This document shows positions 11,539-22,410 of a DNA stretch of 64,000 nt, in pieces. The first letter of the stretch is position 1; every line of letters starts with the position of its first letter. The position numbers and the translations under genes are program-made. The notes under the pieces were generated by a model that had not been told where the DNA came from, ran no database searches, and saw only the letters and a list, made by a program, of their open reading frames with translations. The DNA comes from Rhypophila decipiens (taxonomy: Eukaryota; Ascomycota; Sordariomycetes; Sordariales; Naviculisporaceae). The stretch lies in assembly GCA_033297075.1 (NCBI GenBank), contig MU858106.1, positions 62,001-126,000 on the forward strand, written 5' to 3'.

Positions 11539-13602
11539 TTTGGAATATTGGAAATTTGGTTGATTTGGAGAAATAAAAAGTCTCTGATGCCGTCGAAAGG
11601 AATGACTGAAATTGTTTAAATGGCGACTCGCGCTCTTAGTTGTTCGAATAAGCAGGACTGGCCTGTGGTGAGAATGGTAATAAAGACAGACGACGGTAAA
11701 CAGAGAAGAAGGGAAAGAAACGATCCTGACCGAAGAAGAATATGAACAGTGATGGAAGAAGAAAGAGAGAAAGGAAAGAGTAGGCCAGGCCAGACGGGCT
11801 GGGAAAGCGCATGAATATAAGAGAGAGCACCGAGACCCAAGGGGGGAAGGTCCAAGATCGACCGGATGGTGAACCATACCCCTGTCGAGCCTCATCGGAA
11901 AGGGGTGGTGATGAGGGGCCGGGGTGGGCTCTCGAGGTTTGCGACCTTGTGAGAGCGTCCTTGAAACATGGCATTGTTTGGACTACCAAACCGTGGCGAC
12001 TGCGACTGCACCTGCCACTCAGCAAGCACTGCAGCACCAGAATGGCATAGCAGCAGGAGAAACAGGAGGACAAGGAAAATGGGACGTGCGATACCCCGGA
12101 GAAACGACATTAACGGGGTCTCTTCCCTGGAGGTTTGGTGTTTTGCAGCGACTGTCCCTCACTCGAGATTCCTAGTCTTTCACCATCCTGGGTCCTTGGC
12201 GATACACCAAGGGGGAGAGTAGCATCATGGAGAAACGAAACCGCGACGAGTCCGTATTGGGACTAGGAAAATGACTGTCGAGGCCTCGCAAAGACTGGTG
12301 AACATTTCGGCATTGTTTCACTAACAGCCTTCCAGCTTGGCTGCCCTCAATGAGTGTTACCGTGCCCATTTTGGTGATTTGGGCGGTGATACCAACGGAT
12401 CCCGTGCTGATATCGACACAAGCGCTACGGCTTAAGAAACGAGATCTAAGCAACATGTGAAATGTTCAAGATGGTGGAAAGCATTTGGAGCTTTGCTTGG
12501 TCAACTGGTCCGCGGATTGGATTGTCAGTGTAGAGTCCTCCCAGCCGGACTGGTGTTGCGAAGGAGACCAGGCCAAAACCAGGACCAGGCCCAGCAGTGT
12601 GCAAAGCGTCCGCACCCAATCCTGATGGCATCCCGAATGACACAGAACGGTAAAGACGGCGAGACCAGGATCGAATAAAGATTGAGGCTGAAGGGTGACG
12701 AGGAGGAAGAACGGACGATGCGGGAGCCGAAATAAGGTTTTTGGCCAGCGCCAGGGGTCAAGTGTCGAGGAAATGACAGGGGTTTGTGTGCACAGGCAAG
12801 AACTGGGGCAAGCTGTGACGGTTGTCAAACCAGGCCGGTTTCACAACCTGGGGCCTCCGACTTGCCGAGCCCACACAGAGCAGGACTCGGCGCCTGTGCT
12901 GGGAATTCCCTTCAACGAGAAGTGCAAGCCGACAGAGACTGTTAAAGATCAAAGATGGCTAAAGCGAACCGGATGCAGTGTCAAACAGTCACAGCCACCT
13001 TCAAAGCGCTTCGGACTTGTCACAGTCATTAGTCTCACTAACACGAACGGTAGTAGTTTCCGTGCATCTATGTTAGTGTGCCAAACTTCTCGGCGGTGCA
13101 GACTGTCTGACAAAAGTGCCGGTTTTCCACGATCTATCAAGCCGTCCAGGACTCCAGAACACCGACCCGGAAACAATGGTTCCCGACTTTGAGTCTTGAT
13201 CTGTGCCAAGCCTTGGTGATTTGCAAGTTCTCGAAACGAAAGATCGATCTTGATTCTTGACAAGAGGGTGAGGAAACATTGTCTCCACTGATGAGATCCG
13301 CGAGCGTTGAAAAAGAATGGCATGCATGCATTTGATATGCCAGGCCAATGAACCACATAACTGCTGTGTCCTATAAGTATTGTAAACCGTAAAAGAGATC
13401 AAGTCCATCTTGATTCTTCTCTGAGCTCTTAGCCTGTTCCGTCGGCCATGGTATTCAGGTTGAAGATCGACAAACTGACGAACTCGGATAATTTTGGCTC
13501 TCAGAAATAAAAAGAAACTCCTTCATGATTTCTAAAAGACTCCTTTCACTCAGGCACTGCTTTGAAAAGAGCAAAAGATGATACTTTCATATCACGTGAA
13601 CC
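11539..13602. other. Intergenic stretch, no gene supported
   Basis: A long 5' flank of the cupredoxin gene followed by sequence with only overlapping chance frames. No domain, tRNA or sizeable repeat is seen. A purine-rich stretch (about 11690-11790) lies in the probable promoter. Confidence 0.5.
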
Positions 13603-13676
13603 CGCCCATGGCGAGACTCGAACTCGCAACATTCAGATTAAAAGTCTGACGCGCTAACCAATTGCGCCACACGGGC
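13603..13676 (-). tRNA. tRNA-Lys (anticodon TTT)
   Basis: The reverse strand folds as a standard cloverleaf. The acceptor stem GCCCGTG/CATGGGC pairs over 7 bp with one G-T wobble. Box A is TGGCGCAATTGG and box B is GAGTTCGAGTCTC. The anticodon stem TCAGA/TCTGA closes the loop CTTTTAA, giving anticodon TTT for lysine. No intron is present. A short T run lies about 27 nt downstream on the transcribed strand. Confidence 0.95.
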
Positions 13677-14372
13677 TTCACATTATTGATACCATGTGGC
13701 GCCATTCCTTCAACTCATGAGGCTGCTTGCCTTCGGACCACCTCCCATCAACACCCAAAGTCTTTCTCATTTTCTAATAACTATGATATGTAGACAAATT
13801 TGCATATCTTCAAGTTTACCTAAATCGCACGTACTTATGGGCATATCATTCTTCGACGTTATAAGTTATAGAAAAGACTGTTAGACCGCTCTATCGGGAC
13901 AGCACGACTCTTTCCTTACTGCATGTTCACGAGTGGATTTCAACTTCTTTCTCGTATGCCACTCATATTTTCAGACTTCAAAGTTCTACTCTAATCCATC
14001 CACTCCCTTCCCGTGCATATGGTGACATGACGCTTTCCCATTCACCAAGTCAGTTTCGAACTCTGATTCCGCTATGTATCCATCTTCTTTGTCCAAAGCT
14101 ACCTCTCTTCTCTTGCCCTGCAGAGCTCGCCGGAGTCGTTACAGGGTAAAGCGGCTTTTACCAAGCAATGAGTATCGGCAATTCGGACCTTGGACTCTAT
14201 CCAAGATGATCCTCTCCCTCTCTAGGATTGTTAAGAGTTGGTTCTTAGTCTTCAAAGCACCACGGAGCCAAAGTTCCCAGCTTCCTCCGACATATACAGG
14301 ATAATTAATACCGGTATCTGGTAGAAGAGTAGCGGGTATCTGACAAACATTTTCTTAGTCCAGGATGGAGCG
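13677..14372. other. Intergenic stretch, nothing recognised
   Basis: This is a moderately A/T-rich region between the tRNA-Lys gene and the decayed coding remnants. Short frames only. Confidence 0.5.
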
Positions 14373-14820
14373 ATGCAACCAGAGGTATTGTATCAGACCA
14401 TGAAGCTTGAAGAGGTCGACAGCGATGCCGGAGACAACGATGCAAGCCCTGGAGGAGGGGAAAACCAGGAAGGCCGAGAATTACGTCTAATCGCACTACA
14501 AGCCTCGGACCTTGGAGAAACCCTAATATCGCGAATCCTCCTCCCAGCTTGATTTGATATGATGGACTTGTCTATATGATGGACTTGTCTCTCCCTTACC
14601 CACTACCGTCGGTATGAAGGTCCTGACCGCGGCCCATCTCCAAATCCGGACCAGATGACCGAAGTGGGGCCGTGTCTTGCTCAACCTTACCAGCCGGCTC
14701 CCCGAATGGACAGCCCAGCTTCAGCACAAGCTATATAGCTCCTCCTTACGGGCAGTCCTTCCAACTGAGAGGGGATGTCGACAGTAGAGATGACTTGGGT
14801 ATAGCCCAGCGGTCAGCGTG
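14373..14820 (+). pseudogene. Degraded coding remnant, family unknown
   Basis: Two stretches look like former protein-coding sequence. The first, 14373-14552, reads 59 codons from an ATG (MQPEVLYQTMKLEEVDSDAG at the start, ISRILLPA at the end). The second, about 14624-14745, reads a Pro/Gln-rich frame (PDRGPSPNPDQ to MDSPASAQAI) and hits a stop. A one-base frame change there recovers SYIAPPYGQSFQLRG. A tandem duplication of TATGATGGACTTGTCT separates the two. The pieces run directly into the SINE-like unit and might be part of the same insertion. No family is recognised. Confidence 0.3.
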
Positions 14821-14990
14821 TTGAGTTGGCTAAAGTCATCCCTCTATACCCTCCGGCCTGTAGTATCCTTCCCTACGGGGAGGGTGTCGGTTCAACTCCG
14901 GGCATGATTAATAATAACCACCACAAAAAAAGCCGAAAGAGGCTTTTCTCAGGGCACCACCGGGTGCCCTGAGTTTTTGCCTTTTTAATT
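14790..14990 (+). mobile_element. SINE-like tRNA-derived Pol III unit with two 3' hairpins
   Basis: TAGCCCAGCGG at 14802-14812 matches the Pol III box A consensus. GGTTCAACTCC at 14889-14899 matches box B with one change. The 76-nt spacing is too long for an intronless tRNA, and the expected acceptor arms do not pair. Downstream are two perfect hairpins back to back: AAAAGCC/GGCTTTT (14928-14947) and an 11-bp stem CTCAGGGCACC/GGTGCCCTGAG (14948-14973). T runs follow at 14974-14978 and 14982-14986, as expected for Pol III termination. This is best read as a tRNA-derived SINE or a structured Pol III RNA gene rather than a functional tRNA. Flanking target duplications were not identified. Confidence 0.5.
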
Positions 14991-15528
14991 GAGGTATACA
15001 ACATTCTTTTTCAGCATTATGAAGTTTCTTCTCGGACATCAGAATTGACACCCGTTTGGTCAGTAATTGATCAACTCAGATATCTTCTTGAGAGCTTCCT
15101 TGTCTGGCTTTAAGAGGATAAGGTCAAAGCAGAAGAATGGGCAAAACAGGAAGCATGCTTGGAGCTCGCATTAGTTTGCCTTGAACGAGAAGACCAGGAC
15201 AAAAAGAGACGCTCTGGTACCGTCTCGATTGCTTCCCCCTAAACAGCAAGGGGGAGAAGCCTCGAGGTTTGTTAAACTGTCAGTATGAACAGCATTCTGT
15301 ATTCATCAGGTGAGGCAACAAAATGTCCATGCCACTCCCACACTGCTCTGTGCCTTTCCACGCTGACTCGCTCCAGACCTCAGGCATGGCGATATTCTTT
15401 ACGTATGTAAAGGGCACCAAGCTCCACTGCATACCAAAAATGATCTCCCAGGCTCAGCATGACTGTGTCGGGTATATCGTGTCGTGATTCGTTCGCAATC
15501 GTAATCCGGTATCTTGAGAGGCCCTTGC
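14991..15528. other. 3' flank of CENP-X gene
   Basis: No gene is supported. An apparent 83-codon minus-strand frame (15380-15631) overlaps the last CENP-X exon in another frame and is a shadow. Confidence 0.55.
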
Positions 15529-16383
15529 TCACAAGTCCAGCAAAAGCTGAGGCGCGATCTTTTCCAGATCCTCGACCTGAAAAAGCAGCAGTAATAATCG
15601 TTAGCAAGATTACCCAAGGTTTCTTTTCCAAAAGGTCCCCGTCCTGAGCGACCTCAACTCCTTACTCCAACAAGCAAGCCAAGAAGGTCCTCAAAACAGG
15701 CCCCAAAAAGAATATAAACCAAAAAAAAAAAACGGAGGAACAAAAAAGGGGAAAAAGGCGAAACATACCTCCAAAAACCCACCAGTACCACTCCCCCTCT
15801 CAGCAGCAGCCCGCGCAATCGCCTCCCTCACAAAAACATCCACATATTTAGCAACAGCGTCATTCGCGTCCCTCGTGATCCTCGTCTCGTCCTTCTCAAA
15901 GAGCTCGTGCAGCAACCGCGTCAATAACTCTGGCGGAATCGTCTTTCTCGTGTCGTCGTCCTCTTCCTCCTCCTCCTCCTCCTCCTCCTCCCCATCTACT
16001 TCCATTTCCTCATCCATGCTCGCCCCCCCTCTTTGTTTATCCCTCCGCGAGTTACCATGGTTGTTATCATCCTCATCCGATAACAAGTCGATTTCAACTC
16101 TGTCCGAGCTCGCTGTCGCTGTGGCAGTCGCGCTGGCACTGTTGTTGGTGTTGAATGCTGCTCTAGGCGTGGCATAACTCGCGCTTGTATTTCGGCTTTG
16201 TGCCCCTCCTCGTGGAGTTGTAGAAGTAGCAGCAGAAGCTCCAACTCGGCCTCCCCCCCGGCCTCGACCTCTCGAAGGTGGAATGTTGCTTGTCGTCAAT
16301 GGTTCTCTAGTTCCTCCAGCGGCAGATTGCGCCCCGCGGCCCCGCCCCCGGGACCCAAAGGCACTAGAGCCTCGAGTGGACAT
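15529..16383 (-). CDS. CENP-X / MHF2 histone-fold protein
   Basis: Exon 1 is 16383-15769 and exon 2 is only 48 nt, 15576-15529. The 192-bp intron has donor GTATGT and acceptor TTTTTCAG. Product 220 residues. The C-terminal 70 residues (TIPPELLTRLLHELFEKDET through KYVDVFVREAIARAA, ending VEDLEKIAPQLLLDL from the micro-exon) form the CENP-X/MHF2 histone fold. MHF2 pairs with MHF1/CENP-S and supports FANCM-type DNA remodelling and kinetochore assembly. The N-terminal 150 residues are unusual: RGRGRG clusters, Ser/Ala/Thr-rich sequence and then an acidic run of about ten Glu plus Asp. Most MHF2 proteins are about 80 residues, so this extension is a distinctive feature. Without the micro-exon the protein would lose its final helix. 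Confidence 0.88.
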
Positions 16384-17060
16384 GATCGTGTGGTTGCGGT
16401 TTCGGTTTCGGCTTCTTCTTTATTGAGTAGGCTCCAAGGAGAACGACTTGCGCAATTCAGAGTTCGGGTGCGCTGGAAAAGTAATTGGAGTTACATGTGG
16501 TTGAAAGTTCCTCTGTGAGTGGGAGAGGAAGACGCGCCATGACGCGACGGGCTTCATTGGACCTTACGTAATCACACAGCTCTGGATGCGATTCAACAAA
16601 CGAGTTAAGTTTGGATCCAGCCGAACTGCAAAGACGAGACATCAATCACATGAAAGCAAACTGAAAACTTTAGTCTAAACGAAAAAAGAAAAACTCCCAT
16701 TGATTGCCCAGAGTAGCTAATTGTCGAAGGAATCTATGAGTCGCATGCAACAAAGGAAAACGGCCAGAAATGTTTACTCCGGCGAGATATGATCGTTGCA
16801 AGGAATACACGGGGAAATGGCTAAGGAGTAATAAATTACAGCGGGTGAACAGGGAATAATCAGCGTGCCAAAAACGCCAGCCATGCCCCGTGTCCGTCCC
16901 GCGAGATCCACCGACTGCTGGGCGCTGTTGTTTTTTTAAACGCCTGCAATCCATGGGTCCGCCAGCTTCTATACGCCGTCGTCATCACCCAACCCAACCC
17001 CCATCATTACTACTTCCTCCCCATCTCCACTTTTTGTTTTGGTACATTGGTCAGGCTGAT
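16384..17060. other. CENP-X 5' flank and carrier 3' flank
   Basis: No gene is supported. The left part presumably carries the CENP-X promoter, the right part the 3' end of the ADP/ATP carrier transcript. The long plus-strand frame starting here is antisense to the carrier and is rejected. Confidence 0.55.
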
Positions 17061-18577
17061 TTAGCCGGAACCGCCCTTGAAGGCCTTGCCGAAGATGAGC
17101 ATCTGGAACTGGTCATAGAGAGACAAGACACCAGCACCAGCGACACCACGGAGAATGTTGGCACCGGCACCCTTGAAGAGAGACTTGACACCCTCCTTGG
17201 CGACGATCTGCTGGAAGGCATCGAGCGAAGACTTGTACTTGACGGCCTCACCGGAGGTCATCATCATGCGACGACGGACGGTGTCAAGGGGGTAAGAGGC
17301 GATACCGGCACCGGTGGTGACGCACCAACCGAGAGCGAAAGAGGCAAGGAAGTTGTTCTGGAGGTTGCCGACGAGGACGACGGGCTTGATGGAGTCGTAC
17401 ATGCCGAAGTAGAGACCACGGTAGACGACGATACCGGCGACGGAGGGTCCGAAGCCACGGTAGAGACCAGCAATACCGTCAGAGGCGAGGGTCTTGCGGT
17501 AGACGTCGACGAGGCCGTTGAACTGGCGCTCACCACCCTTCTTGGCGGACTTGGCGTCGTTGGCAAGACGGGTACGAGCGTAGTCGAGGGAGTAGACGAA
17601 GAGGAGGGAAGTGGCACCAGCGGCACCACCGGAGGCAAGGTTACCAGCCATCCACTTCCAGTATCCATCTCTGTCCTTCTTGTAGCCGAACATAGCCTTG
17701 AACTTGTCACGGAAAGCAAAGTTCAGGGCCTGGGTAGGGAAGTAACGGATGACGTTGGCGGTGTTGCCACGCCACAGAGCCATGACACCCTCATCGGCGG
17801 TGGTGCGCTTGAAGCAGTCGGCGATACCGGCATAACGCTTGTCAAGACGGCCAGCCTTGATCATCTCATCCTGTTGGGGAGTTAGTGCAACTGCGCTAGC
17901 ATGGGAAGCTTTGCTTGCCGCTACTGGAGAGCTTGGAGCTTGAGCCAATTGCACGTGACGACCACGTCGCCAGTGCAGGCCCAGACCCGGTCAAGACTCG
18001 CCAGCGCAGCAAGGATGATCGCATCTATCAAAGTGAACGTACCTGGTTCTGGACGAGGAGCTTGACACGCTCGATGGGAGCAGCGGCAGTCTTCGAGACG
18101 GCGGCGGAGACACCACCCACTAGAGATATGAGTTAATATGCTGTTGTTTGTTTGATGAGGTTAAGGCGGGTCGCGGCTTGCGGCTGACAACCAGAGATTG
18201 TAGCTGGAGCCGGCGCGCGGATGGAAAAGATGATCGGAGATAGACATACTCAAGAAGTCCACCACGAAGGACTGTAGAAGAAGGGCGATGTTAGCTGTCT
18301 GTGATGATCAAATGGCTTGGCGATAAGGGATGCAGAATTTTCTCGCGCAGCTTCTCAGTCCGAAGCGTCGACGTGTCCAACAACATTGCGAACGCCATTG
18401 ACCCGAGTGTCGATGTCAATTGGAGTTCGTGATGCCATTTCGGCGTCGACCGCGACGACAGAGAAGCTCTTGGTGATGGAATCGAGGCAATTTTGGGAAC
18501 AAAGGTTCGTGAGGGAAAAACCCGGAGTTGCAACTTACTGGCATCCCAAAGATCTTGATATCCTCCTTGGACGTCAT
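17061..18577 (-). CDS. Mitochondrial ADP/ATP carrier
   Basis: Four exons: 18577-18539, 18271-18250, 18119-18043 and 17870-17061. Donors are GTAAGT, GTATGT and GTACGT; acceptors are CTACAG, CTCTAG and CAACAG. Total 948 nt, 315 residues. The protein exchanges ADP and ATP across the inner mitochondrial membrane. It has three repeats of about 100 residues, each with two membrane helices and a PX[DE]XX[RK] motif ([22 protein letters not shown]). The diagnostic adenine-nucleotide-carrier signature RRRMMM is at about 245-250. The protein ends in the conserved KAFKGGSG. The first exons encode a short variable leader and the [16 protein letters not shown] start of helix 1. Three of the four exons are very small, placing all introns in the first 46 codons. 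Confidence 0.96.
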
Positions 18578-20682
18578 TTTGGCTTCTCTGTGCAATCAAC
18601 GGACTGTGTAGAAAAGAAGGGAGTGGAGATGTATAGCCAAGCTCTGCAGAGGAGAGGATGGGGGGAAGACAGGAGATGGGAAGTCGCGAGAATTAAATCT
18701 GCGGACCAAAAGTTTTGAAGGAGAGAGGGAAAAAAATCTTTCGTTGGAGATTGGAAGCGACCAGCTTTTGAGCAGCGAATCTTCCCGGTCCCCCCCTGGT
18801 CACCGCAAAGCACGGACCAATCTCACTCCAAATCCCACGGTAACGAGTGGACAAGTGGGCCTTTGGGATGGCTGGCGCTGGCGCTCTTTCCTCCCGTGTT
18901 TTTTCGCTCCTCTTTGCCAGTGGGCGAGCCCCCAAGTTTCCAATGTTCCAGCGGCCCAGTCCCTAGCGCTAAGATTCTGCAGTGCCGGTAAAGCCCGAGG
19001 ATCCAGTTTCTTTGCAAAAAACCTCTTGAATGGCCAATGAAATGGCCTTTGTCCTCTCGGAATTGGATATTATCTTGTTGGCTACAATTATACAGGCATT
19101 TCAGGACCGCCTTGCCACTACAGAATATTTCGCGCAAGGGATTGACAATGACAGGTGTCAATGGCGAACTCTTTCACTTTGGCTTGGGAACTCCAGTTTT
19201 GCGGATAATAGCACGGGCACGTCCGTGGTTGTCAACTTGTCCCGGCCCAAAAAGTTGATGCAGGGTGGAGCATCAAGAACTTCAATTAACTTTCAGGGTA
19301 TGCTGTCCAGCTCTGTGGAATTGATCTGTGCTGTAGACGACAGGTTCTATGATTCACGGGCAATCCCGAGTCAGCAGAGTCCTCCGCATTCATCTGTCCG
19401 GCACCAATTCACGGATCGGAGTTTGCTGATCGAATTTCTAGCCTTTCCATGCTTCGGCTGAAAGGGGCCCCACGGTGTCTTGGGCGCTTGTTGCCGGAGC
19501 CTTTTTTTTATTAGCCTTACGGGCTTATGGGCCCTCCCTTTTTTCAACGCCGGACGGGGGCCATCGATGTTACAGAAAGGAAAATCTGGACGTTCTAGCT
19601 CCTTCAACCCCTGAGAATATCCGGGCAACCGGCTCGACAATGGACGGGAAGGTCAAATCGATGGACTCGGAGTTTGAATACGGTCCATCGTTGATGGCAA
19701 GAGACGCGGCTATCTAATGATGTAAAAGGCTTTGTGTCACGGGTCTGGGAGCTTAAATTGGGAGGTGCGGCGGCGGTGGTGGCAATTGTTCGGCCTTGGT
19801 TGAGCAGCTGCATCTCCATTGGATACGGGGCGCTGAATGACGCCCGCCGAGATCGAGGTCATCATTTCACGGCGAGATGGTTTCACGGACTCGTATCCGA
19901 CGTTTTGTGATTCAAACTCGATGTTGAATTTTACTTTGACCCTTTGCACTGTATCGTCATGAAAAGGAACCTCAATGGCCCAATAAGTCAAAATCTTTCA
20001 ACACGACTAGGGCAGTTTAGAAATGATGTCGCTAGCGGGACAATCCTTCAACATCACGGAAGAAGCACCCGAAACGAATCTGGCATGGACGATATGCCCT
20101 GGACTCTGGCAGATATGACAGCCTGTAAACGAGTTTTGCAGCAAGCTTGACGTCCAAGGAGATATATCCTTCCCTGAGGCGATTCGCAGACCATAATTCT
20201 CAGGGATGTCTAGTTCAACCGGTCCAAGATGTTGTCACATCACGAAAAGATGGCACTGGCGGACAGCATGTTTGTAGTGTTGAATGGGTATTTGATTCCA
20301 CTACACCGAATGCCATCAACTCCTTTCCGCAATAAAGGGGACAGGATCAGGCATCACACAAAGCGGACTGGAAAGAGGCATCCTTCACACACAAACTCCA
20401 GCGCAAACATCATGGCGGGTCGTGATAGGTGTCCGTAACCTGATGCAATTCCAGCCCTGAGATCTGGAGCACTTCCGGGATCCCATATGCTACACCGTGC
20501 TGAGAAGAAAAAGCAGAACATGTTCCCATTCCCAGTTATGACGTAGACCGTGTATATTTTGTGTGTCCGTAAAAAACCGTTAAACCTTGCTGTTGCAAAC
20601 CATCATCACAAAAAAATCGCAATCATGCCTTGCGGGCCATCTCTGCCCAAATCGACGGTTTCATTCATGGTGTGGGTGTGAT
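18578..20682. other. 2.1-kb intergenic interval
   Basis: This contains the carrier promoter on the left and the RPS25 3' flank on the right. A 143-codon plus frame (19030-19461) starts with ATG but shows no domain or codon pattern I can support. No RNA gene or repeat is seen. Confidence 0.5.
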
Positions 20683-21165
20683 TTAATCGGAGGCGGTAAC
20701 GGCACGGGCTATCGTTGTGTCTTGTCAGTATTCCTGTTCTTTTGAGATTCGTCCTGTCGCCCGTCGAAACATACTGTAGATCTTCATCTTGCTGTGGGAG
20801 ACAACCTGCTTGATCTGTCCCTTCTCCTCAAGGTCCTTGAGGCAACGGCGGGCGAGCGAGCCGTTGATCTTGAGCCTGTCGACGAGGGTAGCGACGGTCA
20901 CGAGGCGGTAAGACTGAACATCCTTGTAGAGCTTGTCGGAAGTGGTCTTGTCGAGGATGACGGCGTGTTGGGCCTTGTCCTTGACTATTTGGTGTCAAGA
21001 AACTCGCAGAGTTAGCCTCCAAGTCTTTTACTCGCTTTCGCACGTAATTGCTGTCGCATTTTCCCATCGGAGGTCGCTTCGGCAGGCAGGTTGGGGACAA
21101 TAATTACCCTTTCCCTTGGACCACTTCTTCTTTTGCTTCTTAGCACCAGTCGCAGCGGGAGCCAT
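20683..21165 (-). CDS. rps25: 40S ribosomal protein S25 (eS25)
   Basis: Three exons: 21165-21108, 20984-20775 and 20708-20683. Introns are 123 and 66 bp with GTAATT/ATAG and GTATGT/ATAG borders; the second has a TACTGAC branch point. Total 294 nt, 97 residues. The protein starts MAPAATGAKKQKKKWSKGK, a basic tail that contacts rRNA. It continues with VKDKAQHAVILDKTTSDKLY and a winged-helix core (VDRLKINGSLARRCLKDLEE), and ends QVVSHSKMKIYTRAVTASD. Length and sequence match eS25, a component of the small-subunit head. It is transcribed divergently from RPS5 341 bp away. Confidence 0.96.
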
Positions 21166-21505
21166 TTTGATCGATTGTGCTGGTGATTTGATGGATGTTG
21201 AGTCGTTCGATATGCTGCGAAAGGCGGGGAGTTTTTTGCTTGTCAAGGTCTGTCGGGGCGGATGCTGCGCTTGCTGCAGCTTAGGTCAACCGAGCCCTAA
21301 AGAGAATCGAGCGTTGTGAGTGGCTGGTGCGGCTGCCCTGCCACCTGCCACCACTTTGGGCGGGGCCACCAAAAAATTCACGACCACTGAACTCTTGTGT
21401 TAATCTTGTTGTCGTCGACCACTCCCACCAGCCGAAGCTCAACGCCCAACCTTTTCAATCCATCACCACCTCCGAGGTTTTCGCAGCACTAACCAGCCAG
21501 CCAAA
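21166..21505. promoter_or_regulatory. Shared divergent promoter of RPS25 and RPS5
   Basis: The two start codons are only 340 bp apart on opposite strands. AGCCCTAA at 21293-21300 fits the ARCCCTAA consensus of Tbf1, a known ribosomal-protein-gene activator in ancestral ascomycetes. A pyrimidine-rich, TATA-less context fits ribosomal protein promoters. The site assignment is inference. Confidence 0.6.
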
Positions 21506-22410
21506 ATGTCTGAGGGCGACGTTGAGAACGTCACCACCTACGAGGTTCTCCCCAAGGAGGTGCTCGCCGAGGTTGGAAGCGTCAAGCTCTTCAGTACGTC
21601 CACTCCTAAATGCGATGGGTGCAATTACACCAATTCTAGTCCCCTTGAGAAATTCTGAAAGTTGCATCCGCTGACTGAATTCCCAATTGCAGACCGCTGG
21701 AGCTACGAGGATGTCGAGATCCGGGATATCTCGTTGACGTAAGGAAACCACCATGACCCGTCTTTTCGCGACTCCGAGAACCGACATCGCACAAATTCCT
21801 CGACCGCATTCGAAATGCAAAAGCTAACGAGTTTACCTTTTGTACAGCGACTACATCCAGATCCGGTCCCCCGTCTACATCCCCCACTCCGCTGGTCGCT
21901 ATGCCGTCAAGCGGTTCCGCAAGGCCAACTGCCCCATCATTGAGCGTCTCACCAACTCGCTCATGATGCACGGCCGCAACAACGGCAAGAAGCTCATGGC
22001 CGTCCGCATTGTTGCCCACGCTTTTGAGATTGTGAGTTTGGACAAGAGCCGAGTGGCGTAGCAGGGACTGGCTCTAACTCTAGGCCACACAGATCCACCT
22101 CATGACCGACCAGAACCCCATCCAGATTGCCGTTGACGCCATTGTCAACTGCGGCCCCCGCGAAGACAGCACCAGAATCGGTTCCGCCGGTACCGTCCGG
22201 AGACAGGCCGTCGATGTGTCGCCTCTCCGCCGTGTCAACCAGGCCATCGCTCTCCTCACCACGGGTGCCCGCGAGGCCTCTTTCCGCAACGTCAAGTCGA
22301 TCGCCGAGTGCCTTGCTGAAGAGCTCATCAACGCTGCCAAGGGAAGCAGCAACTCGTACGCCATCAAGAAGAAGGACGAGCTGGAGCGTGTCGCCAAGTC
22401 TAACCGGTAA
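21506..22410 (+). CDS. rps5: 40S ribosomal protein S5 (uS7)
   Basis: Four exons: 21506-21593, 21693-21738, 21848-22031 and 22093-22410. Donors are GTACGT, GTAAGG and GTGAGT. Total 636 nt, 211 residues. uS7 lies at the small-subunit head near the mRNA exit and E site. The conserved core is continuous across the joins: [60 protein letters not shown] and the C-terminal [18 protein letters not shown]. The last intron has two in-frame acceptors, 22081-22083 (TAG) and 22091-22092 (AG). The second gives the conserved FEIIHL; the first would insert Ala-Thr-Gln. Confidence 0.97.

Noticed and set aside
14797..14910. Functional tRNA with a long intron
   Set aside because: Acceptor arms do not pair, T stem has a mismatch, and no clear anticodon stem exists; a SINE-like unit fits better.
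16890..17885. 331-codon plus-strand frame antisense to the ADP/ATP carrier
   Set aside because: It is the reverse-strand shadow of a highly biased, conserved carrier gene; low-complexity Gly/Asp/Glu/Val content follows from the codon bias of the real gene.
19030..19461. 143-codon plus-strand frame with ATG
   Set aside because: No recognisable motif or codon pattern; interval otherwise empty. Could be a small gene but cannot be supported.
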